Shown in pieces: positions 31,261-43,300 of a DNA stretch of 64,000 nt (positions are counted from its first letter, which is position 1; every line of letters starts with the position of its first letter). A model generated the notes under the pieces. The model was not told the DNA's origin, searched no databases, and saw nothing but the letters and a program-made list of their open reading frames with translations. This DNA comes from Hericium rajendrae (lineage: Eukaryota > Basidiomycota > Agaricomycetes > Russulales > Hericiaceae). The translations under genes and the position numbers were made by a program. The stretch spans positions 3,596,001 through 3,660,000 of the forward strand of contig CM065880.1 in the NCBI GenBank assembly GCA_033439255.1. Reading direction: 5' to 3'.

Positions 31261-31512
31261 CCAGCCCTTGCTCATGGTCGGCAATCGCGTCGATACAGCG
31301 CGGTTTCCTGCCAAGTCAACCGACGTGACAACATCCCGCAATGGTATTTCGAGAAGTATAACAAGACATGCAGCAAGTCGATTGCGGATCTGCGAAGTGC
31401 GATTCGCGATGTGACTACCGCGTTGGATCGTTCGTCACCAGCGCCTAATCCTGAATATGGTGGGATGCTGCTAATGTCTCCTTTGACCTAACACTGCTAA
31501 TCTCTGCTTCAG

Positions 31513-31845
31513 ACGTGAAACCGACGAACGTGCTGTTCAACCGGCGTGAGGCGATCAAGCTATGCAACTTTGGCGTCTCGGGGCACCTCGTGAAGTCGCT
31601 CGCAAAGACGAACATCGGGTACCAGTCGTACATGGCGCCGGAGCGCATCAAGGGCAAGAGCCAGAACGCACTCACGACGTACACCGTCTCAAGCGACGTG
31701 TGGAGTCTCGGGCTGGCGATGCTCGAGATCGCTCTCAGCCGGTACCCCTACCCGCCCGAGACGTTCTCCAACGTGTTTGCGCAGCTGACTGTGATCGTGC
31801 ACGGCGAGCCGCCGGGACTGCCCATGCACGGTGAGGAGGCAGACG
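31513..31845 (+). pseudogene. MAP kinase kinase (PBS2/HOG-type) fragment with altered DFG motif
   Basis: An exon-bounded fragment starting right after a CAG acceptor (31512): DVKPTNVLFN (catalytic loop region), LCNFGVSG where LCDFGVSG is expected, SLAKTNIGYQSYMAPERI (activation segment with a Tyr where the family usually has Cys), SSDVWSLGLAMLEIALSRYPYPPE (subdomain IX). It ends near VIVHGEPPGLP and then loses homology. The N-lobe and the HR of the HRD are not found upstream. The family phosphorylates the stress MAP kinase; with the magnesium-binding Asp changed to Asn and half of the domain missing, this copy cannot be an active kinase. Confidence 0.8.
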
Positions 31846-33190
31846 GTGTGGAGGGCGTTCTGGGCCGGAGGAGCCGGACGACGTGCTCGATGTGGATTTT
31901 GATGTTGAGTTCGTGGATGAGGGCGGCCCAGCGGCGGGCGCGGATGCAGCTAAGGCGGTTGTGCAGGGGTGGTGGGCAAAGTGGCCCGTGGCAGGCCCAT
32001 CGCGTGTAAGCTCAGTGTCTTACTCCTTACACCTGCGCAGCTGCTCACGCTTTCTGCAGACAGCCACGCCGGACACACGCAAGGTCAAAACCTGCCCGCA
32101 GTCCATGTCGGGCAGTAAGAAAACTGTCTCGTCGGCATCGACATCGGTGAAGAAGCCGGCGGGCAAGCGCAAGAGCCTCATGTTCGCGGAGACGGTGCGG
32201 ACGACGGCGCCTGTGTCTGCCTCCGCATCCACCTTGCACCAGCCATGGCTCGAGCAGATTGCTGAGGGCGCGGCGGCGTGGATGGAGCGGTTGAGGTGAG
32301 TGCCCGTGCACCTTGGCTACAAGGCAGAAGCTAATTGGTGTGCAGATGCACTGCACCGTGATTGCTCGCCTTGGCGTCTCGCTCTCTATGGGGGACAGGG
32401 CGAAGGATGTCAGCATGATTCAGGTGCATCGCTACTGACCTCTTCCTTTCCTTCGCAGGCATGTTCGTCAAACTCAGCTGCATCACGCATGACTTCATCT
32501 TCTTGGGCGGCACTATCCCGCGCGAGATGTGGCAGGCAAGCTGGCACTGGAATCACACAAGGCTTGACTGGTCGAACTGGGACGTGTCGGCCCTCATCGC
32601 ATTCATCCAGGTGAAGACCCTGTGGGTAACGAATACAGGGACATGCTCGCTGTCCTGCCTTGGAATGGTGGAGGTGGTCGCCACAAAACATAACGTGTTC
32701 GACTGGAGGAGATCAGGCACATATGTGCAGCTGAGAGCTGGATGTCACCGAACGGGCTTGTCAACCACCAGATAGATGTGTTGTGCTCGTCCGGGTGCTC
32801 CGATCTGCTGCTCGTCATGAACGCACGGCCGGACGTGTACCAGTGTCAGTGTCTGAGCTCGACGAGTTTCTCCTGGTGGAGAACACTGCAGCTACGAACA
32901 GATGTGTGATTGGCTCGATACAGTATCTAGCAGTCATGTATGCATACTGTCCTAATAGAAGTCCTTGAGTATTCTCGAATGCGGAGGGTGTTGATATAAT
33001 GATATAGTGTGTGCGAGAAACACTAATTGGGCAGAACATATGGCATGTGTTGCTGCTTCCGGCCAAAGCCTTGTGTTTCAATCGTGCTTGCATCTTGATA
33101 TCTCTCCACTGCGACGTGTACTGACCTCCTACTATCGAGCGATGTAAGTGTTCTCTAGACGTCTGTGCTTGTGTTGACCTCGTTATCTAG
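31846..33190. other. No gene supported; decayed coding-like pieces
   Basis: Short frames such as SGSKKTVSSASTSVKKPAGKR (about 32110-32175) and one at 32461-32770 look coding-like but have no joined structure or recognisable family. An intron-like CTTTCTGCAG/GTGAGT pattern occurs at about 32058 and 32296. Confidence 0.35.
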
Positions 33191-33194
33191 GTCA

Positions 33195-36100
33195 ATGCAA
33201 CATAACACCGAGGTAACTTGAAGTGGATTCTGGATATCGATCAAGTCTTATTTCCCTGCAGGACATCGATGTCATGGTTACAACCAACTGTAGGCTTACA
33301 GGCCTTGTTGAACTATACAAGAATGAATGCCGAGGACTGGAATTGACAGAGTATATTCTAGATGAGACTGGCATTGCTGAAGATCTTGCTGCCTTCGAGG
33401 TCTTGTCGGCTGACCTGATACCTCAATCACTTCAGAGTGAGTCGTGTTATTTAAGGCATTACACCCGAGTGACCATAGCACTAATCTCATAATAACAGTC
33501 GATAAAACTGGTAGCTCACTAGATGCAACGCAATGTCGTCACTCCACACGAACTGTTCGAGCACCAGTGCGAGATGACGACCCACGATATGAATTAACGT
33601 CATACCGCAAATCCAGCATGCCGACTGTCACCAATGCAGAGTGGGGCCGTTCCATCCTTCCACGTCCTGCGCCCGCCGGCGGTCCTATCGCTCAATACAA
33701 GCCCGTCGCATGTGAACCACTAATAGCACCCACACGTTCAAATCCACTATCAATTGGTGGTCAGAGCAGTGCTTCTCAGGACGACATGAACCAGCATCAG
33801 CGTTCAGCACCCAGGATCTGCACGCCCAATCATGGCTCACCCACACTCCAGGCTAACAACAAGTCGAGTCTCTCACATCTGAGAAAACAGAAATTTATAT
33901 AGCAGCAAGTCCTGTTATGGACCCTATCAGTGTGCTATAGAGGCTATGAGGCTGAACTATCCAGCTATGGAGAGCTATGAGAGCTATGATAGGCCATATA
34001 GCATGAAGTGTCAAGTACATAGTGTGTCATAGCCTCCATAATCAGCAGTGTCACATATATAGAGCTATGATATTTACTAAGGGATGCTATGATTACTATG
34101 GCTACTACAGTCCTTATGCTAGGTAGTTGAGATATTTCAATCAGAAATTTCTTATATTAAGGTGTAGAGTACTACAGGCTACGAGGCTACGAAATCTAGC
34201 CCTAACTAGTAAATAAAAGCCCCTGTGACAGCACTGTGACATACAGGCTGTCGACGAACGTGAGATGGCGGGCAAGGGTGGCCCCGCACCGTCTGAGGCG
34301 TGCGAGGGCAGGTGCGCGCTGCATGCCCGTGCGCATGTCGTCCGAGACATGCGCGCTGCCTACCTATGCACGCTGTCGGGCGTGCGAGGGATGCGCGCGC
34401 TGATGTGGTCTTGCGCACGCCGCGCACCACCATGTGGGCCGTGCAGCACCGTGCGCGCGCTCGCAGGCCGTGCATCGTTGCGCGCTGCGCGTACGCGCTG
34501 GCATGGCCGTATCTTCGCCGTCCGGGACGTGCGCGCGCAGTCGGGGCCTTTACACGGGCTTGCGTCCCATGTGTCGCCGTGCACGCACTCACCGGACATG
34601 TTCAATCCCACGCGCTCGCGTGAGGGAGTGCGCGTACGCGTTGGGACGCAGTCCGCGTGTGTGGCCGCGAGCATGTTGTCGACGTCGCGGGTGTACTGGT
34701 GTGTAGGGTTGATAATCCGGGGCCATATCCGAACTTGTTGAGGGCGCGTGGGGTTGCTTTGAGCACGTGGAGTTGCTATGGGCGAGTGAGGGACGCCGAC
34801 GGGCGGGCAAACGGCGTATAGTCGCGCCTCGTTGCCACGGCAACGAGGTGTGACAGCGACGGCGGCGTTGACGATATCGGGGAAATGGCCATGGCGGACT
34901 CGTGAGTGGAGCGTACGTGCGCAGTCGGGGCCACCATGGCCACGTCACGGGCGTGCATGGCCATGCCCTTGCACGCGGGAGCTGAGTGCATGGCTGTGCA
35001 CGCGCAGCTACGTGTCGTGGCCGCGAGCGCGTCGCTGACGATGCGGAGGTGTTGGTGCACGGCGGTGGTGAGTCCGCTTGGACCTGTTTGAGGGTGCGCA
35101 GGGAGTCGTTGAAGGGATGCGGAGGTCGCGGGAGGCCGGACGAAAGACGTGTCGCGCCCCGTTGCCACGGCAACGAGGCACGACAACGCGGGCGCGGACA
35201 ACGTTGTCGGAAGGGCGGGGCCGCAGCGGGCTAGTGGACGTGGACGCGGGGTGTCGAAGGGGATGGGGGCGTGGTACGCGCGGTTGCAAGAACGAGAGCA
35301 CGAGTATCGCTCGGTGAACGAGCGATACTCGCTGTGTTAGTATGAGAAACGAATGATAGAGTGCTTTTTACTTACCCGTTAGCCTCAACCCATCAAATAA
35401 TCCCCTCCCGAGTGTTGAGGATGCCGCGTGTATGGAGAGAGCAGCGAAGAAGGGGAAGATGGAGGGGGAGATAGAGGGAGTATTGCAAGCACAAGTCGCG
35501 CGACGACTTTCAGCCACAACAGCCAGTACTGTCGCGTCTGGCGGTTTCGACTCTAACAAATCAAATAAAATCGATATAATTCACAAAAAAGACAAGAAGA
35601 TACAGCACATCAATTGAGATACAATGAATGAGCTATCTGTGTAGCTACTGTACAACACACTCGGAGGTATCGAAATCCACTTAGTGGAATCTAACGGCCA
35701 GCCTCTGGCACGATGCCCGGCAATGCCCGGCCCGGCCTCGCCAAGGTACATTTGACGCTCCGATCGCCACGTCTATATAAGACATGCACGACGCGCTTCC
35801 TCTCTCTCTTCCCTACCACTACCATCTCCTGTATTTCGTCGCTCTCTCTTCTCCTGCTTCGACTTTCTGATGTTCGGTAAGTTGTTATGCTGTTGCTATA
35901 TTGTTTCAATGTTTACTAACCTTACTGTTCTTTGTAGACTCTTACATTTTCGCTTTTATTATCTTAAGTAAGTCTTATGTTTTTTTCTATATCTGTATCT
36001 TCTATACTAATTTGTTGACTTTGTCTTTAGATTATTTTCGCTTTTTCTTATCTATGAAGTAAGTCTTATCTTATCTTTTATCTATCTTTCACTTTTAAGT

Positions 36101-39100
36101 TTTATCTTATCTTATCTTTGAATTTTGTCTTATCTTATCATTGTATATTTTATTATCTTATTCTGGAGTGTTAGTCTTAATAGTGTATCATAGATGTGTA
36201 GTGATACTTGTAGCTTTGTATTAAATGTATTGTAATTTAATATTGTTTATAATATAATGCTTTCAAATTTTCGAGGTTTTGAATGTTTTAGATGCAACAA
36301 GTCTGAAATTTATAATATATTTTTATATTTGAATAAATTTTTAGCACTGTGAAGTAGCATACAGAACAGAGGTGATATAGAGTAGATAGCAGCCTTACTA
36401 GCTAGATATGATATGATAACAGAGATATATCACATAGCTGACATAGCTGACATAGCTATGATAGCCATTATATGTAATAGCAGCTATGATAGCTATGATA
36501 GCTTGTACTCTATGCTATGGTAGCTATGATAGATATGATAGCTCTATATAGATTACCTCACTACTATGGAGTAGCTATGTAGAAAAGAGGACTCCTATGG
36601 CCCTATCAGAGCTATGTAGACTATATAGTGCCATATATCACTGGTCCTTTTCTCAGATGCAGTCCTGGGCAATGCACCCACATTGTACGGTGCCGGGTCT
36701 AGAGTGCATTCTGGACGTGCTATCATCCCACTCCCTGAACGATCTAGCCATCAGGCTAAAGATCGTCTGCATGTCCCCAACAACCTATTCAGGGCCCTCA
36801 TTCTTCCCAATGCATCATTCCTTGGAGGGTCTCGGGCTAGTTCTGATGGCTCGAACAGTCCAGCGCAGCGTCCTGCACGTACCGTCCGAGCACCGGTGCA
36901 AGACGATGATCCACGATATGAATTAACGTCGTATCGCAAGTCCACCTTGCCGACCGTCAGCAATGAGGAGTGGGGCCATTCCATCCTTCCTCTTACTGCA
37001 GCTACTGCAGGTCCTGTTGCTTCAAGCACCCCATTGACAGCATCCACCCTTTCCACATTGTCCATTCAGGAACATGGTGCTGATCGTAAGGATCTGAGAC
37101 ACTCATCCATCAAGGATCACATCCGAAGAACCTATCAGAATATGACTTCCAGTCAGTCTGGCAGCAAGGGAGTCTATGATAATGACCAAGACATTGAGTC
37201 AGAGGATGAGGATGATCAAGGCATTCAGATAAATCATATACAGGAACTAGAAGTGCAAAGTGCTGCCAGTGAAATGGAGCTAAAGGAGAGTCAATCTGGT
37301 CCTGGGAGAAATGAGATAGGTGCAATCTGATGCATTCATCTCTGTTTTATCTTCAATTCTGACCTTATTCTTATATTCAGTAGAGGATGGAGAGATTGTG
37401 GAGGACACAGATGCAGATGATGCCAATGATGAATATGAAGAGGGTCAGGTCTCTGAATCTGATTTTGCCTTAGAGGATGGTGCAGGCTGTGCTTCTGAGT
37501 TGGATGATGTGCCATTGCCTCCTCAAAGTGAAGCAGCTAGTGAGAGTGGCTTTAGTGAAGTAAGAGAGGATGACTTACAAGTAAGTCTTTATGCTACTTA
37601 AAATGTATTTTATTAAATGGACATCCTTGTAGAATCCAGTAACATCTGAGGTATTGTGCTCTAACCATTTTATCACTTGATATCATGATTCTGAATACTA
37701 TTACAGATTTTGTCAAGCCACTCTGATGCAAACATGGTATGTAACAATAAATTTTGAGTGAATGGATTATCATATTAAAAGAATTTCTAGTATACAGGTA
37801 TCTCATCAAATCATGTTCTCTATATATAAAGCATCAATTTGACTTTGTATTTTAGGATTCAAATGGGGTCAAGAAGATGATGGATCATGGTACCCCACTA
37901 AAATATTTGCTGACTTTTCTGATTGGTAAGTCATAGATGTTATATATTTGTACTTCATCTTATATAAAAACAATAATAACATAGGGAGGTTGCTTCAGAG
38001 CCAGCTGATGAGACCCAGCCATTAACTAACAAGAGAAAGAGAAGAGGTCAACAATCATCTGCTAGATTTAAGGCCAAGCGTAATGCTCGTGCTGCCAATC
38101 GGCCTGGAGATGATAGGCATAATATTCACTATGACAAGAGGCTATTCTCAAGAAGCATGAAGTATAGTCAGATAGTGAAGCTGACTAATTATGATATTAT
38201 CCAAGATGGTATGGTCAGCAACACAGGATGGATGGGCAAGCCACCTCCTGATTGGGCTAGGATCAAGATTAGAGAACTGTACTCCACCTCTGATCCAGAA
38301 AAGGCATCCTTCTTTATGAAGATCCTAGGAACATTTCTTCCTCTTCCTTATATTCAGAGATCAAAGTAAGTATATAAAAATGCTCATTCATCATTTATCT
38401 CACTTTGCAATGTAGAGAAAGAACAGCTCTATGGTTGTTAGATCAAGATAATCGGCTCTTTGCTTATAGGGGATTTTCTGCTCCCTGGCTGCAAGAATCT
38501 GCAGCTGAATTATGGGACTTGGTGAACAAGCTGCTTGAAAAAGACTTGAATGATCCTATTCTCAGAAAGAAATGTGAAGTTGGATCTCGAGGAGCTCATT
38601 TTCCCTGTATAATTGGTCACTACAGGCAGAGTAGTCCAGTCAGATTTTACTGTTTGACTATATTTCTCATAGCTAATTAAATTTTTTTAAGGTGCCTCGC
38701 ATGACAGCCTGGCATACCAAGCATCTTGACCAGGTCACTGATTTCTTAAGTCACCCATTGATCAAAAAACTCAAGTGAGCTTTTATATTGTATATTTTAT
38801 TACTTGAATATGTAACAGCTTCTATAGTGAATGGATATCAAGAGTAGTAGCCATTATCTTTCCAGGCATAGCCAAGAGGTTCCAAAGATCAGCAAAATGG
38901 CACAAGGAGCAGTACAATATTGACCCCTTTTTTGGTCTATTTTGGAACTGGTGCATCAACGGTATCTTTCCTGGTCAAGGGAGAATCCATGCCATTCCAC
39001 ATGCAGATGCAGTGAATCCTATTGCAGTTTGTGTTCTTATGGCTTATGTTTGTCCTAATTGTGAGTAATATTGTGATATCAAAAGATTGATCTCATTTTA

Positions 39101-39567
39101 TTTTTAAAGCTAAATTTGATCATACTAAAAGGACCTGGTTGGTTTTGTGGGAGGCAGGAGTTATAATTGAGGTTCCTCCTTGGGTCCCCATTGCATATCC
39201 TTCCTCAATGTTTTTTCATTTTAATATCGATATTCATGGTAAGCATATATATATATATATATATATATTCTTGCTTATATTATATTATTGACTTTTCACA
39301 TTAGAGATAGAATGGATCACAACAGATCAAAATGTGGATCACCCTACTCCACAGAACTCTCATTCATTTACACATGGTGATGATGAGGGAAGAGGTTCAA
39401 TGGTCTGGTTCAATGAGGCCACCATGTACCAGGCCTCTGAGACTGGTTATGGAACACTGAATGCTGCTGAAGCTGCAGGAAAATCACATGTGTCAGATGC
39501 TAAAATGACAGCTAAAGAAGCTTTTGCTCAGTATAGAAACTTTGTTTACAAGCCCAAAGATATCTGA
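33195..39567 (+). CDS. 2OG-Fe(II) dioxygenase-like (TET/JBP-like) protein, interrupted by a TIR element
   Basis: Exons by eye: 33195-33212, 33262-33436, 33499-33875, [element 33876-36659 plus duplicated CA], 36662-37319, 37381-37580, 37633-37650, 37707-37736, 37791-37797, 37856-37925, 37985-38365, 38416-38638, 38692-38774, 38828-39060, 39110-39238 and 39305-39567. Without the insertion the frame joins to 954 aa. The N-terminal half is Ser/Asp-rich with a duplicated RTVRAPV-DDDPRYELTSYRKS segment. A basic KRKRRGQQ tract follows. The C-terminal domain has GRIHAIPHADAVN (H-x-D at about 805-807), TWLVLWEAGVIIEVPP and a second His in MFFHFNID (about 861), compatible with a double-stranded beta-helix iron dioxygenase. 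Mushroom genomes carry large transposon-linked families of such proteins. Catalysis on 5-methylcytosine is possible but unproven, and the 2-oxoglutarate-binding Arg is not obvious. Confidence 0.6.
33934..34115. repeat. Left subterminal AGCTATGA array, TIR copy 1
   Basis: Irregular tandem words GAGCTATGA, GGCTATGAGG, AGCTATGATAGG close to the left end. The words are partly palindromic (AGCT, TAGCTA). A similar array is found at each end of both copies. Confidence 0.7.
34831..34844. promoter_or_regulatory. X-box-like palindrome GTTGCCACGGCAAC
   Basis: A 14-bp inverted repeat within CCTCGTTGCCACGGCAACGAGG; it matches the RFX-family X-box consensus GTTGCC-AT-GGCAAC. Further sites are at 35161-35174 and, in the other copy, 43670-43683. 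Confidence 0.5.
35161..35174. promoter_or_regulatory. X-box-like palindrome GTTGCCACGGCAAC, second site
   Basis: Identical 14-mer to 34831-34844, 330 bp downstream in the GC-rich core of TIR copy 1, again flanked by CG...CGAGG. Confidence 0.5.
35301..35331. other. Perfect 13-bp hairpin next to conserved intron, TIR copy 1
   Basis: CGAGTATCGCTCG, 5-nt loop, CGAGCGATACTCG. On the minus strand the stem starts immediately after the acceptor of a 44-nt intron (35375-35332). The matching hairpin in copy 2 differs by a compensatory pair. Confidence 0.75.
35332..35375 (-). other. 44-nt intron-like segment, TIR copy 1
   Basis: On the minus strand GTAAGT...ATACTAACACAG, with canonical donor, branch site and acceptor. 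Copy 2 has a 44-nt counterpart at 44069-44026 with TACTAAT and CAAG. Confidence 0.65.
35774..35781 (+). promoter_or_regulatory. TATATAAG core promoter, TIR copy 1
   Basis: TATATAAG followed by a CT-rich initiator region (CTTCCTCTCTCTCTTCCC). The same arrangement, with CGGCAA(T/C)GCCCGGC upstream, exists in copy 2 at 44461. Confidence 0.6.
35870..36075 (+). other. T-rich segment with serial short exon-like islands, TIR copy 1
   Basis: Islands of about 30 and 28 nt containing TTTTCGCTTTT are each bounded by a TAG acceptor and a GTAAGT donor; spacers of about 55-65 nt contain CTAAT/CTAAC branch-like sites. The pattern is shared with copy 2 (44650-44830). No coding frame runs through the joined islands. 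Confidence 0.5.
36370..36620. repeat. Right subterminal AGCTATGATAGC array, TIR copy 1
   Basis: Repeated AGCTATGATAGC, CATAGCTGA and GATAGCTATGATA words, AT-rich, adjacent to the right end. Many words are self-complementary. Confidence 0.7.
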
Positions 39568-40260
39568 GTAACTAATAATAGTAAGTAATATCATTCTTCT
39601 TAGAAGCTACATTTTAGACTGATACAATATACAAAAGATAGTATCTGACATTCTGTATGATTTATTCTCTAGCACTTTAGTGATATTGTCTTAGACTGAT
39701 AAATTGAGATATGAGATATGTTATCCAACAAAAAAACTCCTCGCTTTTTTAATTTTATTGATTTGAGTTTGAGGGCTCTGTTTATAGGCTGTTTTCAGAT
39801 ACAGATTTATTTTATAGATAACACATGTAAAATCAGTGTACACTTCAAAAGTTAGATACAAATTAGATATAAGTCAGATTAGATATCTCAGATTAGACAC
39901 AAGTCAGGTCAGATAAATCTCAGAATAGAGACACATCAGATCACACATTGCTTGTTGCTTCATGGTAAAATAGCAGACTGAAGGACTCCTATCAATTATC
40001 TTGTCTAATTATGTTAAGGTTTCATAGGCTTGATAGGAGGGCTACGCTGTTATTTTCTGAAACATTACTATGTAAGATAAAGTCACCACACATGAAAATT
40101 GGCATAAGTCATATAATATAAGTCATATAAGATATAGCAAGCATAGAGAGCATAAAAGGTATAGAGAGCATACAGGGCATAGAGAGCATAAAGGGCATAA
40201 AAGGCATAAAAACATATAATAGAGAGTAAAAAGCATATAACAATTATAGGAGTGATATCA
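39568..40260. other. AT-rich convergent intergenic region with minisatellite
   Basis: Separates the 3' ends of the two convergent genes. It contains an AT-rich 3' flank, TTAGACTGATA-type repeats, and from about 40139 to 40215 a short tandem array of GCATAGAGAGCATAAAGG-like units. No gene is supported. An AT dinucleotide run is also present in the last-but-one intron of the left gene (39247-39268). Confidence 0.6.
40139..40215. repeat. Minisatellite of GCATAGAGAGCATAAAGG-type units
   Basis: Four to five imperfect units built from AGAGAGCATA and GGCATAAA blocks, downstream of the minus-strand gene. Confidence 0.7.
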
Positions 40261-40363
40261 AAAGATTTCAAAGATCTTCATAGGAATCAGTTCCTGTAAC
40301 AAGAGGTTCAATGAGAACTCCATGAAACCAAATGTCAAATGTAGTTGCCAGTGCATCAGTATC

Positions 40364-43300
40364 CTAGTTTAGAATATTGCGAAGGGCATCATCAACAGTC
40401 ACAGTAGCCTCTCGTGTGCATCCTGCAATATGAATAGCACTAGGCTATCATAAAATGTGAGAAAGAGACTTGAGATAAAACATTGACAGAAAATCATACC
40501 TCTAAAGGGCTGTTTTCAGCATCATAATTCGGTTGAGCAGGCAGATGCTTGAAAATAAACTGAAGACAAAATGTTACAGAAGTAAAGTCAGATTTAACTG
40601 AGACCTACCTTCAGATGCCATTCACCTAAGGGTAAGAGATCACTACCAGTCATCATGCGCAGTAGTAGCTGAGATCGAAGAACAGAAGCATTAGTTTCTC
40701 CTGGTCTGCCTGGGAGATTCCTAATAAGAAAGTCTGGGCTGGGAAGCAAGCCCTCATATGCATTATTTCCTGTAGGATCTGGTGGATGACCTGATCCCTT
40801 GAGATAGCGAATCAGGTGGCTCTGAAAGAAGCCCTCATACAAGTCACACCATGGAGCATCCCCCAGATCTACTTGATCATTGTTGTGCAGATCCTCTGCG
40901 CTGTTGTCCATCTGCAAAGGTTGAAGAAGAAGGAGTGGAAACACGAGTCGATCGATAACTTGCTTAGGATCCTCCACCTCACGACGATACATTGCTCCCA
41001 ACATCAAAGACGAGGAAGGAATTACAGAGGCCAGTGCCTATTCAGAGCAAAGATCGTCAAACAAAAGCAAGGGATAGATGAGCGAAATACAAACACCAAG
41101 GACCGTCAATCCAGGACGAAGCTCGATATCAAAACCGGCCTTGAAGGCCAGCAAGTCTGGATGCTGATATCCATACGGATGGCCAAGCAGAACTTGACTC
41201 AACAGCATGTGCTCCACACCAGAAAGCTCTGATGCATCTGGTGCATTGTTGGACCAACGATCAATCTGGATGGGCTGTTATATTATACATGAGTTGGACA
41301 CGTCACAAAGAGTGAACGAGCACTCACTTTAAGTCCGACTTCTCCAAGTAATGCGATGACAGACTGACGGTGAGATTCCTGCAGACTGTTGAGCGATGAG
41401 GTCTTTGGCCAGTCCACCCAGGCGTTGAGAATATCAGCTTGGCCTTGGTCAAGATAATGAATGAAAGCATGATCATCAGATGTCAGAGGCCCAGGCGATC
41501 CATCAATGCATGCCTGGATAAGAAATGGTGACCAGACATTTGGGGCCGCTTCCAGCCACGACATATGGATCAGCGCAAAATAGCCACAGATGCGCATTTG
41601 TTGAAGATGGTCGGGGGCTGGTGGCTGCATGCCCGGAGAGAATAGCAGAACACGATATCCTCCGACGTCGTTCCAATAGACGTCGGAGCTGCTCAACATT
41701 ATAATAGCCTGTCGGATGACAGATATCTCTGGGCTGATGCCCACACCTTCTCCACTGGCAAATTGGATGGGTTGTTAATTCTAAATGAAAGCCAGAGAAG
41801 TGAACAACTTACACGTAAATGGAACGGGTTCCTCGCGGACCCAGCAAAGCCTGCAAAGGGACAAGATTACATCTTGTAGCTTGGATGGCATCCAATGAGA
41901 AGTCAACCAGGCACTTGTCTTGGAGATGCGTCAGAAGAGCCGATGCAAATTCAGACTCCTCAGGTTGCTCTGTAAGGAAGTGCCAGCCAACAAGGAAGAT
42001 AAGGGCTTGGGCAGCGATCTTTGCATCTTTGGCCTGTAGTTCGAGGACTGGGTGATTTCGATCACGATAGCCATGTGTAATGGTAGAAAGCCACCTTCGG
42101 AGATCTCGTGCTGGAGGAGGCACAAAAGTAGGACGTTTAGGAGGAGGAGGAGGAGGAGGTGGTAACGACTTGACTATGACCAGTGCAGTTGGAGCGTTCT
42201 AGCCAAAGTGTGTTAGAACGTAGACCAATGACGCGATTTGCATGATGTGGAAAGCTGACCTGAATGGATGATGGAGTACCAAGTCGTCGTCGAGTATTTC
42301 TAGTTGAGGGACCATCGAAGTCTGAAGAATGACTATCCTCCATGCTTGTGGTCTGAAATTGAATGGCGAACGAGTAAGGTATGATTCTGCCTAGATATGA
42401 ACGAACTACATACCTGAAGAGATGCATCTGAAAAATCCCAAATTTATATAGCCATCAGCCACAATTATCTAAGCTATGAGAAGCTATATATCTAACTTAT
42501 ATAGATATATAGGTCTATAGTAGCTATATAGACTATATAGCCATCTATGCCATCTATGTAGGTCTATATAGCTAGTTAGTGCAGCTATGGAAGCTATAGA
42601 CATGTCTCTACTTGCTATAAAGCCTATGTAGCCTACATCCACTATATCCACTATATCACCTTGTAAGTGTAAGCTATATGCTATGACATTTATGAGATAC
42701 ACAGCAACTATACACACTATTCAGAGTACACACATAATATAAGTCACACTCAATGTAGTCAAATTCACTTATATTTTTTGTCATAACTAGGTACAGAAGT
42801 TAAAGAAAATATTATAACTATGTCGAGCGCCGGCGCACGCGCTGGTGCCGTTAAGCGCCAGCGCCCGTCGAGTACGCCAGCGCCTGTTGAGCGCGCAGGC
42901 GCAGAAGGCGCGCGAATGGCCGTACATGGGCGCGAAGGCACATGGCACGCGTGGACGGGGCGCGGTGTGCAAGCACGGGGATAGGACGCGTGGGCGGGCG
43001 TGGCACGCGAGCACGGGGATAGACACGTGGGCGCATATGGCGCGCACGAGTGCGGGATGTTGGGCACGCGTGCAGGGCATTGAGCTTGGTGTGGGGAGGC
43101 ATTAAGCACACATCCATGCGCGTGGGTCGTGGCGCGCACGGGCAAGACGTTGGGCGCGCGGGCGGGGCTTGGAGCGTGCGGGCGGAGTCGTGGGGCGCGG
43201 ATGCGCGGCCGCGGGGCACGCGTGCTGGGAGACGCGCGTGTGCGCGGCGGATGCAGAAGACGCGGGGCATTGGGCGCGGATTCCGGACATCGCGCGCACG

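Larger units (their letters stand above)
33876..36659 (+). mobile_element. TIR element copy 1 (2,784 bp)
   Basis: Ends read inward CATCTGAGAAAACAG (left) and CATCTGAGAAAAGGA (right). Host bases CA occur on both sides (33874-33875 and 36660-36661). Removing the element and one CA restores the host reading frame exactly. Internal order: AGCTAT-type array, GC-rich 1.1-kb core, hairpin, 44-nt minus-strand intron, divergent promoter region, TATATAAG, T-rich segments with short exon-like islands, and a second AGCTAT-type array. The same order and end sequences occur in copy 2 at 42425. No transposase-like protein is visible, so it is presumably mobilised in trans. Confidence 0.8.

Noticed and set aside
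33934-36620. AGCTATGA arrays considered as a CRISPR-like or centromeric repeat
   Set aside because: Units are short, irregular, without spacers, and are confined to the ends of the two TIR elements in a eukaryote.
33876-36659. TIR copy 1 read as a giant intron spliced at TTTTCTCAG
   Set aside because: The right end does look like an acceptor, but no donor in suitable phase was found at the left, and copy 2 is inserted in the opposite orientation relative to its gene; insertion with a CA duplication explains both better.
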